Assembly (NCBI GenBank): GCA_945788625.1
Contig: CALZMQ010000023.1
Coordinates: 1-55,466 of the forward strand
Source of the DNA: an uncultured Woeseiaceae bacterium
GTDB taxonomy: Bacteria; Pseudomonadota; Gammaproteobacteria; Steroidobacterales; Woeseiaceae
DNA length: 55,466 nucleotides
Direction of reading: 5' to 3'
Both the position numbers and the translations under genes were made by a program. Position 1 is the stretch's first letter; each line of letters starts with the position of its first letter. Below are positions 32,567-41,661 of the stretch, piece by piece. Below the pieces are notes generated by a model. The model did not search any database, was not told the origin of the DNA, and saw only the letters and a list, made by a program, of their open reading frames with translations.

Positions 32567-33789
32567 GGAAATCGCGCTTTCTTGCGGGTGGGGCCGATAA
32601 GCTCTCGCGCTGGCGGCCGGTGCGTCTCGCTGTAGTCGGGATAGTCGCACTGGTCATCCTGTTCTCGATTCGCGCTGCCGCTACTGGCGATCCATCTACG
32701 GCCTATGTCCACGCAGCGTACTGGATGCATGACCACGTTTATCTCGTCGGCATCGGCTACATTCACACACTGTTTTTTCCCTATAGCATTACATGGACCC
32801 TGACCGCGACCGCTTTTCTTGCCGCGCTGTTGCTTGGGTTTTGTGCGTACCGCCGCTGGTGGCAGCCCGGACACATCCAGAGCACCCGCAGGCTGCTGTC
32901 CAATCGCGCAGTGCAGAAATTGCTGGTGGCGTGGTATCGCTCACCGAGGCGCGACGCTACCCGCAAGCAGTGGTTCAAGGTGTTGAGGCTTGAACTTGCG
33001 CTCGATAAGGACGCGTTGGCTGACGCTGCTTCACGCGGAGGCGTCGACAGGCAGCGCGCCGCTCACTTACTCGACCTGGCGCGCCTCTGGCGTGACCTGC
33101 TGGACGACGATTCCATCGATCGGGCGGTGAATTACGAAGAAATTCGTCTCTTGCTTTCCTGGCAGGCTGCAGCGGATCCAGGGCCGCAGGCATGGGCGGT
33201 CGAAGACTCGACCAAGGTCGATTCGAAACCGGCTCTATGGGATGCCAGGCAGTTGGGACGTGACCTTGTCTTTCTGACAGATGGTGTGTTCGCCGCCCAC
33301 GGTGCAAGCAGAACTCAGGCTGACTCAACAGACGAAGCCGAGGCTGCACAGCAACAGTACGACGACATAGTCAGCCGGCTCGATCGCCGATACGAAGGAC
33401 TTGCCGACCTGGTTTCCCGAATGGAGTCGGAGCTTCGCGGGCGACAAAGCAACGAGCGGGAAATACCATCGCCGGCAGCGCTGCGACTGAATCTCCTTTG
33501 CTCCTTGCAGTACGCACGGCTTGCCGGCGTGCCTTTTTTCGCTGCTGCAATGCTACAGGCGACACGCATGGTCGCTTTGGGCTCGGCGCTCACGGAGCAG
33601 AGCCATGACGAAAAAACCAATGTCACGCTGACTCGGCACAATGCATGCGTTCTCGCGCTCCAGAGAGAACATGAATCACCGGAGGCGCCAACGCTGCGAA
33701 GTCTCGACACCAGCCTGGTCCAGGACGGCGAGCCAAGGTATGACACCGTTGTCGCCGGGAGCATCCGGCTCGCGGCCGAAGGAGACTGA
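32545..33789 (+). CDS. Membrane protein with cytoplasmic helical domain, unknown function
   Basis: 414 residues from ATG 32545. Two helices (LAVVGIVALVILFSIRAAA and WTLTATAFLAALLLGFCAY) enclose a short loop. The remaining ~300 residues are soluble and mostly helical (YEEIRLLLSWQAAADPGPQ; YEGLADLVSRMESELRG), presumably in the cytoplasm. No known family recognised. It lies directly before the giant propeller gene with a 6-bp gap and may be its inner-membrane partner. Confidence 0.6.
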   Translation: MAVPDRIRKSRFLAGGADKLSRWRPVRLAVVGIVALVILFSIRAAATGDPSTAYVHAAYWMHDHVYLVGIGYIHTLFFPYSITWTLTATAFLAALLLGFCAYRRWWQPGHIQSTRRLLSNRAVQKLLVAWYRSPRRDATRKQWFKVLRLELALDKDALADAASRGGVDRQRAAHLLDLARLWRDLLDDDSIDRAVNYEEIRLLLSWQAAADPGPQAWAVEDSTKVDSKPALWDARQLGRDLVFLTDGVFAAHGASRTQADSTDEAEAAQQQYDDIVSRLDRRYEGLADLVSRMESELRGRQSNEREIPSPAALRLNLLCSLQYARLAGVPFFAAAMLQATRMVALGSALTEQSHDEKTNVTLTRHNACVLALQREHESPEAPTLRSLDTSLVQDGEPRYDTVVAGSIRLAAEGD

Positions 33790-33795
33790 GTTCCG

Positions 33796-36700
33796 ATGCG
33801 CGCGGACGAGAATCTTAGGTGGCAAGGCCTGCTGGGGGAGGCGCGCAGGATCAAGCTGCGCAATCGCTTTGACATGTTTCTCACCGCAACAGTCGGTGGC
33901 GCGCTCGTGGTGGTTGCGGCAGCTGTCTGGTTCCTGGTGACCGCTGCGGACCGGCTGGACGTTTTTGACCCACCATTGGTCAAGCCCGTAGCGGACCATC
34001 GCAAGCTGCAAAACGTCTACGACAGGGTGCCGCATGGCATTGCCGGGTTCGATGAGAAAAGCGGCCAACTTCTCGTACCCCAGCCCGGACTGAAACTGCA
34101 TCGCTGGGATCCTCGGACTGAAATCTGGCGCTCGGACGACCTGTCGGCACTTCACGTCGCAGGCGAGTTTACCGCTGCCCACAGCAGCTGCCCGCGTGGT
34201 CAGCAAACTTGCGACGATTGGCACCAACTGTGGCTCAGCACCTCCGAGCAGGGACTGGTGCGCCGCGATGCCGACGGCTGGCACGTGAGTTTTAGTGGCA
34301 GTCGCTTCATCGGCGTCGATGGTCTGCCCGTGCAACAGGAGGACCTCGAGCAATTTGCAATCGGCGGGGGCCAGTTGCTGGCGCTTACGGGAAACAAGGG
34401 CTTCGGTGCTTACAACCAGGAAACGGGCGCCTGGTCCGATCCTCTCCCACGGGCATGGGCTACGCGCAGCCTGAGCGACGCGGCCTACTGGAATGGCCGG
34501 TTCTGGGTCGGGACCAATGCCGGCTTGTACAGCGTCGACGTTGACCGGACCGTATCCGCATCGCTGGAACAGCGAGATGAGATTATCGACCTGGATGCGG
34601 CGTTGCAGCCGCCGCGGTCCGATCTCGCTGTGCTATCCGAGAGAATGTGCAGCCCGCCGGAGCCGACTACCTGCCGTTCGCTGGTGTCACGAGCAGAAGG
34701 CGGTACCACCCGGTCCCTGATGCTGGAGGCACAGCGACCGCTTTTCGGTTCACATGAACTGAGTTTCGCACAGCACCAGGGACGCGCCGGATACCTTTTC
34801 GCCGGCGACGCGGGCGTACTGCGCTACGATCCGGTGCTGCATGGCTGGAGCCAAATCGTATCCGACGACGTCAATGCGACTCTCCGCGATGGCGCCGGAT
34901 TCTACTTTGCAACCGAAGCCGAAGCAGGGGTCGTCGAGGGCGGCGCCGTTGCCCGGCGCTGGCAGCTCACGGAGCCGGTAGTCGACCTGAAGAGCCACGT
35001 CGATTTCACCTATGCGCTAGGCCAGGAAACATCCAGCGTGTCCGCACTCGTCAGCGGGCAAACCGATCCCCTGGAGAATCTTCGCTCCGAGGATCTTTCC
35101 TTCGACACCGAGGACGTGGTTCATGCGGTGGGCTCGGGCGAATTTGCAATGATCGTCGCGTCGAACGGTGCTGCGGCAATTCATAACCTGGCATCAAGAA
35201 GCTACAGCCGGATGAACAAGGTTGCCGGCTGGATGTCGCAGCCATCAGCGGAGACCGTTAGCGCCGGCCGCGTCTATTTCGTCAATCGCGCGAGCGGCAT
35301 GATCAGGCACCTGGACCTTGGCATGGTCGCAAGAGGTGAGGCGAACCCGGAAGGCAGCGTGCAGATTGATTCGCCGCTTACCGTGGTGAAGCCGTGGCAG
35401 GATCGTATCGCGCTGCAAGATTCGAGCAGCCAGGTAGTTACTGTAGGTACGGCGACGAAGACGCACATCGGACCTGCGGCGCAGAAAGTTGCGGGAGATT
35501 TTGTCGATGTGTTTGCAGCCGATGGCCAGCTTTACGCCGCGACCACAGAGGCCAGCGGCGTTTACTACTACGGGTCGCGCCGCTGGAGCGAGTACTCGCC
35601 TTTCGATAACGATCCTGTACGACGCTACGCCAAAGTAGGCACGCAAGTATGGGCGATCAGCCGCGCGGGCAAAGCGGTGAATCTGAATGAACCTACGCAA
35701 ATGCTGGGTGACTATGCCCTGGACGTTACCGACAACACGTTGTCGGATGCCCTGGCGGATGGCCGAATCCTGTTCCTGGCCGGTGGGTCAAAGATTGCCG
35801 CTTACGACCTCCAGGCCAGGCGGGTCCAGCGAGCCTTCAGTGTGCCGCCGGGGCAAGTGCAATTGCTGGCAGTTCCCAACGGTATTCCGCTGTCACAATC
35901 GCAAGGCCGATTGATTTACGGCGAGAACCCACTTACAGGCGCCGATGGTGCAGTTCGCACCGCGTGGTATGACGCCGGCAGGGCATGGGCGCTCCGCCAG
36001 GCGGGCAACGACCGGTATTTGAGTCACCATGGGCTGGGTGGCCTGGATGCACCGCAGTGCTTGTTGCGCACACCACGCGCACCCACAACAGGTTCAGCCC
36101 TGATCGATGCCATTGAGGTCGGCCCTGACCTTTTCGCAGTACTGACGAACTCCGGACTGGTCTTTTACCACTCGGGTCATCGAAGCTGGTACCCGGGCGT
36201 GGTCGGTAATGGCGGACAGAACGACCGCCTCGGCCTGATCGAGAATGAGCTGTTGTGGTTTCAACCCGACCAGGCCGGCCAGCTTCGACGTGTCGACCTC
36301 GGCAGCATCGACGCCGAGATCCAAAGTTGTTCGCCCACGCTGGCGCCGCGGAAATTCAAGAGCGAAAACGCTGTCAGCGCCGCGTTCGACCCGGCTGCAC
36401 AGCGCCTGGTCGCGCTGCGCGTAGACGGAGAGGTCGTCGATTTGCGTGCCAAGAATGCCACGTTATTGGAAGAGGCTTCCGCCGCGCCGTTGTTCAGCGA
36501 ATTGCGGAGAGTTTACGGGCCCTCCGGTCAACATCTGGAGTTCATTTCCAGCGATGCATACTTTCGATACAGCCTGGCTAACCATGGCTGGTCGCGGTTT
36601 CCGTTCTATATTGGTGGTCGCGCGGTAAATGTCGATGACGCCGTTGTCACCGGCAAATTCATTACGGCCCGCGCGGGGCAGAGTCACTTCCTCGGAACCG

Positions 36701-39700
36701 TCGACCGCAAGTTGAATCGCGTCGCGCTTGTCCGCATCGGCGATCGAATCGCCGGTTACGGTCAATCCACCCGGCTGACTGACGCCGTTTCACTGGACGA
36801 CGCAAAATGGACCTTTGTTTACGAAGATTCCGTCCGCACATTCGACCCCAAAACGAAAAAGTGGGCCACTCGTGTCGCGTTTCCGCGGCACCCGTCGCCG
36901 CAGGTAATTGACGTACCCGGACGTATGGTCGTTCAACGCAGCATGGGCGCCAAGGACGTCCTCCTGGTTCCGAGGGCCGGCACCGCCGGCTCGAGCACGC
37001 CGGATTTCCTGAGCCTGGAGTTACCGGCTGACCGCTCCGCGACCTGGCTTACCGACAGAGGGTCGGTAATCATCTTGCGGAATCGTGGCGAAACACCGCA
37101 AATCTGCCATCAGCAGGGAAATCGCTTTTTACCTTGCAAAGAGCTCGCGCAGGCACCGCTAACGATCGAGCCGTCACGAATCGAAGCTGTCTACGCACTC
37201 GACGACGAAAAGGATATCTATCAAACGGACACAGGTCTTGTTCTCGTCGATGTGCGCGATGGGGCTGGGCGACCGGTTACCGGCGTTCCTTCGGGCCAGC
37301 GGCTGGCAACTGTCGTCAAGCAGGCCGAAGGCATGCTGTTGCAGTTCACAAACGGCGTTACGGGCCGGATTGACGGCGATGCCAACTTCTTGCAGTTCGC
37401 TGAGGTTGGTGCGCTTGGTACCGACGGTCGTGGCCAGCCTGTGATAAGTGATGGGCGCAATTTCTGGGCTGTCGTCGGCCGAGCGCCCGCTCGTGTCAGC
37501 CCAACAGATCGATTGGTTGGCTTCAGCCCACAACTTGGGTTCTGGCAGATCTTCGACGATGGCTCGATCAAGGCAAGCACTATCGGCCAGGACCTGTCTG
37601 TCAGTCATATTCTCGACTATGCGGACATCGAGGGTGTATTTCCCGTGGCCGACCGCTTATGGCTGACGACCGCTGATGAACTCCTGGAACTCGACTACCA
37701 GGATTGTTCAGATTCGCAGTGTCCGACGATTGCAAATCGTTACTCATTGAACATGTCGATTTACAGTGTGCAGGAACGCAATGGGACGATTGTTGCCACT
37801 GATACAAAGGGTCTTCAATACAGGATAGCGAAAGGAAGCTTGTCACGACCGATCGAAGCCGCGGTCGATGCAAACACGCCCGATATCCGCAGCCAGAGAG
37901 TCTCGCAATGGCGCGAGACGGGAAACGGACAGGTCCAGGTGAATCCGGTCCTCGACATTCGGATCGTTGATCAAACCGGGACGCTGCACGTGGTAAGAGC
38001 TAGCGGTTCATCCTCGCTTGGAGTCGGTGGGGTCAAGATCGACCACGTAGCTCCGGCACTGGGTTCGTCGTGGTTCAAGTGGAATCGCCAACGGTCGCTG
38101 TTCGAGGTTGCCGCGTCGAACGGGTTGGTCGACTTTTCGGCCGACCGGTTTTTGGCTTCCGGTCGATTCGCCTTTGGCAAAGAAGGTGCGCTCGTCGTAA
38201 CCAGCTCCGTTGTGTACAAGGCCACGGAGGAGGGCGTGTGGCGGTTCGCCGATGCCCGGTTGCCTTTGACAGATGTCCGCTTCAGTCCGGTCGGGCTCGG
38301 TACCGACATAGTTGCGGGACACGGCTATTTCGTGGGCAGCTCCGGCACCTCGGATTTGAACGGCAATCCCGTACCGACACTCGCCACATCTCACGCTGCA
38401 TCGATTGGCGCGTTCCGAATTCTCGAAAACAGGCGAGCCGGAGGCCTCCGTATCCAGACGTCAGGGAGGCGGGCGGTGAGTTCCGCGGGCCGCGGCATGC
38501 CGTGGGACCGACGCCAGTCTGTAGGCTTCCACAACGGCGAGCTGTTTGTTGCGACGGACGTCGGGCTCGTAAACCGGGATTTAAGCAATCATCTTCCGTT
38601 ACCGAGCCGACGTTGCGACCTGGTTTCTCACGGCTCGTCAGCACTGCATTGCCTCGACGACAAATGGCATCGACTGGGACCGAACGGGGCCTGGGTTGAT
38701 TTGCCGCAAAGGTACGACATTGGACAGGATGTGATCGCAAACAACGCGGTCTGGCGATGGCGGCGCGAGGCTGGCGGTATATCCGTCACATTGAACGACC
38801 GGCCCGGTGTCGAACTGCTAAGACGCCCCGCGACGGGTATGCACTTTTCTCGTGACATCCTTCGGGAAGCGGGCGGCGTCAACGGGCAGGTCGTATTGCT
38901 GACCGATCAGTTCACGGAGGTCCTCGACGCTGCATCGGGAAATACGGTTGCATTGCAGCGCCCGCAGGCGGCTGAGCAGTTGGGGGTGTTTCGGCCGCGC
39001 CCGGGCGATGCTGGGCTGTTCCTTCGTCAAGCCGGGAAGGTGTTCCGGTGGCAATCGCAGTCAAGGAGTTTTCAGGCCGTAAACTACGACCCCGCCATCC
39101 GGAGATTGCTGGTGGACCGGCCGCTACTCAGGTTTCGATGGGCCAATGGCCGCGTCGAGAAGAGCATTCACGTGTCAATCAATGCCGGCGGTAGCTGGGT
39201 ACCGTTCGCCTTCGAAAGAAATCGTTTCCCGTTCGATGTCATCACCGGGATCGGAGGCACCGGTTCGGAGGTCGTGATCGGGTCCCGGGCCGGACTGCAA
39301 TTGAGCAGCAGTGGATCAACCGGAATCGATACACCGTCTCTTCGATTTACTAACATCGGGAGTCAGACGGCTGCAGCGCTTGTTCCCGTCGATCGTGTGG
39401 ACGCCAGCTATGCAAATCGCGATGCTCTGATAATCCGGTCGGGCGGCCAATGTGTGCAGCGTCTGAATGGCAGTAACGGTCGCTGTCCTGACGATTTGCG
39501 CCTCTGGCGCGGCGAACAGCCGGGACTGTGGCGCTGGTGGCGGGATGCAAACGATCGTCTGCGTGGCAACTACGAGGCTACCGCAGGCGGCAACTCCACT
39601 ACCTGGTCCGTTCGTATGAACGCTGGTCGTTTTCCGCACGACAGGTTGCGTGACTTTGCAAGCTGCGGTGCGACGACTTACGCGTTGTGGCGAGACCGTA

Positions 39701-41661
39701 ACTGGGTAACCGTCAGCAACGACGCAGAGTTCGGCCTGAGAAACAGCCGCATAGAAGAATTCGATAACCGCTTGCGTGCCTTGTTCTGCCTGCCACAGGC
39801 TTCGGCGATAATCGCTCGTACTGACAATGGCTACATTAACCTGAGCGGCAATTCGATGCCCTCCGTACCCGCTGATGAACTCAAAAGATACGACGCCCAG
39901 CAGATAAAACTGGCCCACGGCGATTTGCGGATTCTCGATGACGAGCAAGGGCCCCGTTTTCAGCACACCGCGAATGGTGCGTGGCAGGATCTGAACTGGT
40001 CGCAACATCGGCTTGCAGTGGACCAGCGCCGGTCATTGTTGAGTGTCGACAATCGCCTTTGGTCTGCTACCGACGACGGAGTCTTGCTTCTGGATTCATC
40101 GGCCACCGGTGACGTAAGCGTCGACCCCACCTCCTTTCGCTTGCTGCCGTTGCCGGACGCTGAATGCCTGGTCACCGATATGTTGGCGGAGCCGTCACCG
40201 AATGGTAATGCCGTGGTGCGCTGCAACGACGATACAAGTCGGGTTTACGATGGAACACTCGCCGCAAGCGGTAATGTCGGCGGCTGGCAGGCGCGCAGCG
40301 ACGATCCGTTTGTGGAGCCTGATCAGGTTCGCGAACCGAACCTTGCGCTGGGAGTGCAGTTGGTCGGCCACGAAGGCGGTGACGATGGCAACCTGAACAT
40401 CGTGTTGCGCGACGAGCCGGTGGAACTCGAGAACGGCAGGTTCAATTTCGATGACGTCGTGAAAGTCGTGCAACGCGGGCCTTCGCGGATTGAACTGGTT
40501 ACCCTGGCCGGCTGGTTTCGTACGCCAGCGAACGATGTGAGTCTGGGCGCCTGGCAGCGGCCGGGCGTCGGCGCCGCACAGCAAGTATTCGACATGGTGC
40601 GAACGACTCAGGCAGACGACGGCGGCGCTCGAGTATGTATCGACAGTCCGGAAGAAGGGCCTCGAGTACTGGACCAACAAGATCGCCTGATCGACGAACC
40701 GGGAGAGTGCATCCGGTATTTCGGTGCAGACGTGTTGTGGACATATTCCGCAATTGCGCAGTCCGTCCAGGTTAGCGGTGCCGACTTACGATCGCGACCG
40801 ATGGAACGCACCCTGGCGGACGGTCGGTTCCAGACGGACGTGGCACGCGGCGTTCCAGTCATCGGGAAAATCGACGACATATCACGCTTGTACGTTCCGA
40901 CCGAAGACGGCGTTGCCGTCCTGAATCGGGACAAATCGATTCACGGCTACTACTCGGGGCCGTTCAACGGACTGTCGGACGGCACCGCACCCAAGCGCCT
41001 CGTTACTGAGGACGATTCTGTGTTCTACGTTGGTGATCAACTGTACGCACTCGCCGATGGCAGGCCGGCTGCCAACAGCGACTGGGTTCCTTCGTCTTCT
41101 GCTGTCGGCACCGTTGTGCAGCAGCAGGACGACAGGGTACTGGCCATGGAATGGTCGGATGCCGGTTTCGACTGGCAACAACATGTGTCCGGAGCGCTAT
41201 TGCCGCCGAACTACTATCAGGTTGCGCCAGGCGAGCTCGGCAACCCGGAGGGTAACGATCCGGCTCTGATCATCGGTGTCGCCAACAGTCAGTTGTTCGC
41301 TTTTGTTACCGGACGAAAACCGCACGTCCTTGCGAGCAGACGATTCGAACCCCTGAGCCTGTGGTTTGCAGACCAGCAACTACTGGTTGCGCAAGCCGAT
41401 GGAGTCTCTCAAATTGCGCTGGACCAGCTGGCCGAGCTGGCCCGGTCGGAACCTGAGCTACAATCAGAAGAAATAGTCCGTGCGATACAACAGGCCCTGA
41501 TAGCGTCCGGTTTCGACCCGGGCCCCGTCAACGGCGTTGCGGGCGAACTGACGCTCAAGGGTATTGCTGCGTACCGCAGCGAGAACGGCGTGGCCGGATC
41601 GGGACTGGACGTTTACTTGTACGTTGCGCTGATAATCGAAGGGGAGGCAGGTGAGATCTAA
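33796..41661 (+). CDS. Giant single-pass periplasmic protein: apparent beta-propeller repeats and C-terminal peptidoglycan-binding-like domain
   Basis: 2621 residues from ATG 33796. A short basic cytoplasmic tail is followed by one helix at ~26-50 (FLTATVGGALVVVAAAVWFLV). Nearly everything after it consists of beta blades with a recurring 'Tyr/Phe-D/N...aromatic-W-S' hallmark: KLHRWDPRTEIWRSDD, AYNQETGAWSDPLP, LRYDPVLHGWSQIV, YYGSRRWSEYSP, VFYHSGHRSWYPGV, FRYSLANHGWSRFP, RTFDPKTKKWATRV. Short 'tdnGl' turns also recur. This implies several propellers in a row. The last ~60 residues resemble PG_binding_1 (IVRAIQQALIASGFDPGPVN then TLKGIAAYRSENGV). It could bridge the inner membrane and the cell wall. 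Overlaps the next gene by 11 bp. Confidence 0.7.
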   Translation: MRADENLRWQGLLGEARRIKLRNRFDMFLTATVGGALVVVAAAVWFLVTAADRLDVFDPPLVKPVADHRKLQNVYDRVPHGIAGFDEKSGQLLVPQPGLKLHRWDPRTEIWRSDDLSALHVAGEFTAAHSSCPRGQQTCDDWHQLWLSTSEQGLVRRDADGWHVSFSGSRFIGVDGLPVQQEDLEQFAIGGGQLLALTGNKGFGAYNQETGAWSDPLPRAWATRSLSDAAYWNGRFWVGTNAGLYSVDVDRTVSASLEQRDEIIDLDAALQPPRSDLAVLSERMCSPPEPTTCRSLVSRAEGGTTRSLMLEAQRPLFGSHELSFAQHQGRAGYLFAGDAGVLRYDPVLHGWSQIVSDDVNATLRDGAGFYFATEAEAGVVEGGAVARRWQLTEPVVDLKSHVDFTYALGQETSSVSALVSGQTDPLENLRSEDLSFDTEDVVHAVGSGEFAMIVASNGAAAIHNLASRSYSRMNKVAGWMSQPSAETVSAGRVYFVNRASGMIRHLDLGMVARGEANPEGSVQIDSPLTVVKPWQDRIALQDSSSQVVTVGTATKTHIGPAAQKVAGDFVDVFAADGQLYAATTEASGVYYYGSRRWSEYSPFDNDPVRRYAKVGTQVWAISRAGKAVNLNEPTQMLGDYALDVTDNTLSDALADGRILFLAGGSKIAAYDLQARRVQRAFSVPPGQVQLLAVPNGIPLSQSQGRLIYGENPLTGADGAVRTAWYDAGRAWALRQAGNDRYLSHHGLGGLDAPQCLLRTPRAPTTGSALIDAIEVGPDLFAVLTNSGLVFYHSGHRSWYPGVVGNGGQNDRLGLIENELLWFQPDQAGQLRRVDLGSIDAEIQSCSPTLAPRKFKSENAVSAAFDPAAQRLVALRVDGEVVDLRAKNATLLEEASAAPLFSELRRVYGPSGQHLEFISSDAYFRYSLANHGWSRFPFYIGGRAVNVDDAVVTGKFITARAGQSHFLGTVDRKLNRVALVRIGDRIAGYGQSTRLTDAVSLDDAKWTFVYEDSVRTFDPKTKKWATRVAFPRHPSPQVIDVPGRMVVQRSMGAKDVLLVPRAGTAGSSTPDFLSLELPADRSATWLTDRGSVIILRNRGETPQICHQQGNRFLPCKELAQAPLTIEPSRIEAVYALDDEKDIYQTDTGLVLVDVRDGAGRPVTGVPSGQRLATVVKQAEGMLLQFTNGVTGRIDGDANFLQFAEVGALGTDGRGQPVISDGRNFWAVVGRAPARVSPTDRLVGFSPQLGFWQIFDDGSIKASTIGQDLSVSHILDYADIEGVFPVADRLWLTTADELLELDYQDCSDSQCPTIANRYSLNMSIYSVQERNGTIVATDTKGLQYRIAKGSLSRPIEAAVDANTPDIRSQRVSQWRETGNGQVQVNPVLDIRIVDQTGTLHVVRASGSSSLGVGGVKIDHVAPALGSSWFKWNRQRSLFEVAASNGLVDFSADRFLASGRFAFGKEGALVVTSSVVYKATEEGVWRFADARLPLTDVRFSPVGLGTDIVAGHGYFVGSSGTSDLNGNPVPTLATSHAASIGAFRILENRRAGGLRIQTSGRRAVSSAGRGMPWDRRQSVGFHNGELFVATDVGLVNRDLSNHLPLPSRRCDLVSHGSSALHCLDDKWHRLGPNGAWVDLPQRYDIGQDVIANNAVWRWRREAGGISVTLNDRPGVELLRRPATGMHFSRDILREAGGVNGQVVLLTDQFTEVLDAASGNTVALQRPQAAEQLGVFRPRPGDAGLFLRQAGKVFRWQSQSRSFQAVNYDPAIRRLLVDRPLLRFRWANGRVEKSIHVSINAGGSWVPFAFERNRFPFDVITGIGGTGSEVVIGSRAGLQLSSSGSTGIDTPSLRFTNIGSQTAAALVPVDRVDASYANRDALIIRSGGQCVQRLNGSNGRCPDDLRLWRGEQPGLWRWWRDANDRLRGNYEATAGGNSTTWSVRMNAGRFPHDRLRDFASCGATTYALWRDRNWVTVSNDAEFGLRNSRIEEFDNRLRALFCLPQASAIIARTDNGYINLSGNSMPSVPADELKRYDAQQIKLAHGDLRILDDEQGPRFQHTANGAWQDLNWSQHRLAVDQRRSLLSVDNRLWSATDDGVLLLDSSATGDVSVDPTSFRLLPLPDAECLVTDMLAEPSPNGNAVVRCNDDTSRVYDGTLAASGNVGGWQARSDDPFVEPDQVREPNLALGVQLVGHEGGDDGNLNIVLRDEPVELENGRFNFDDVVKVVQRGPSRIELVTLAGWFRTPANDVSLGAWQRPGVGAAQQVFDMVRTTQADDGGARVCIDSPEEGPRVLDQQDRLIDEPGECIRYFGADVLWTYSAIAQSVQVSGADLRSRPMERTLADGRFQTDVARGVPVIGKIDDISRLYVPTEDGVAVLNRDKSIHGYYSGPFNGLSDGTAPKRLVTEDDSVFYVGDQLYALADGRPAANSDWVPSSSAVGTVVQQQDDRVLAMEWSDAGFDWQQHVSGALLPPNYYQVAPGELGNPEGNDPALIIGVANSQLFAFVTGRKPHVLASRRFEPLSLWFADQQLLVAQADGVSQIALDQLAELARSEPELQSEEIVRAIQQALIASGFDPGPVNGVAGELTLKGIAAYRSENGVAGSGLDVYLYVALIIEGEAGEI

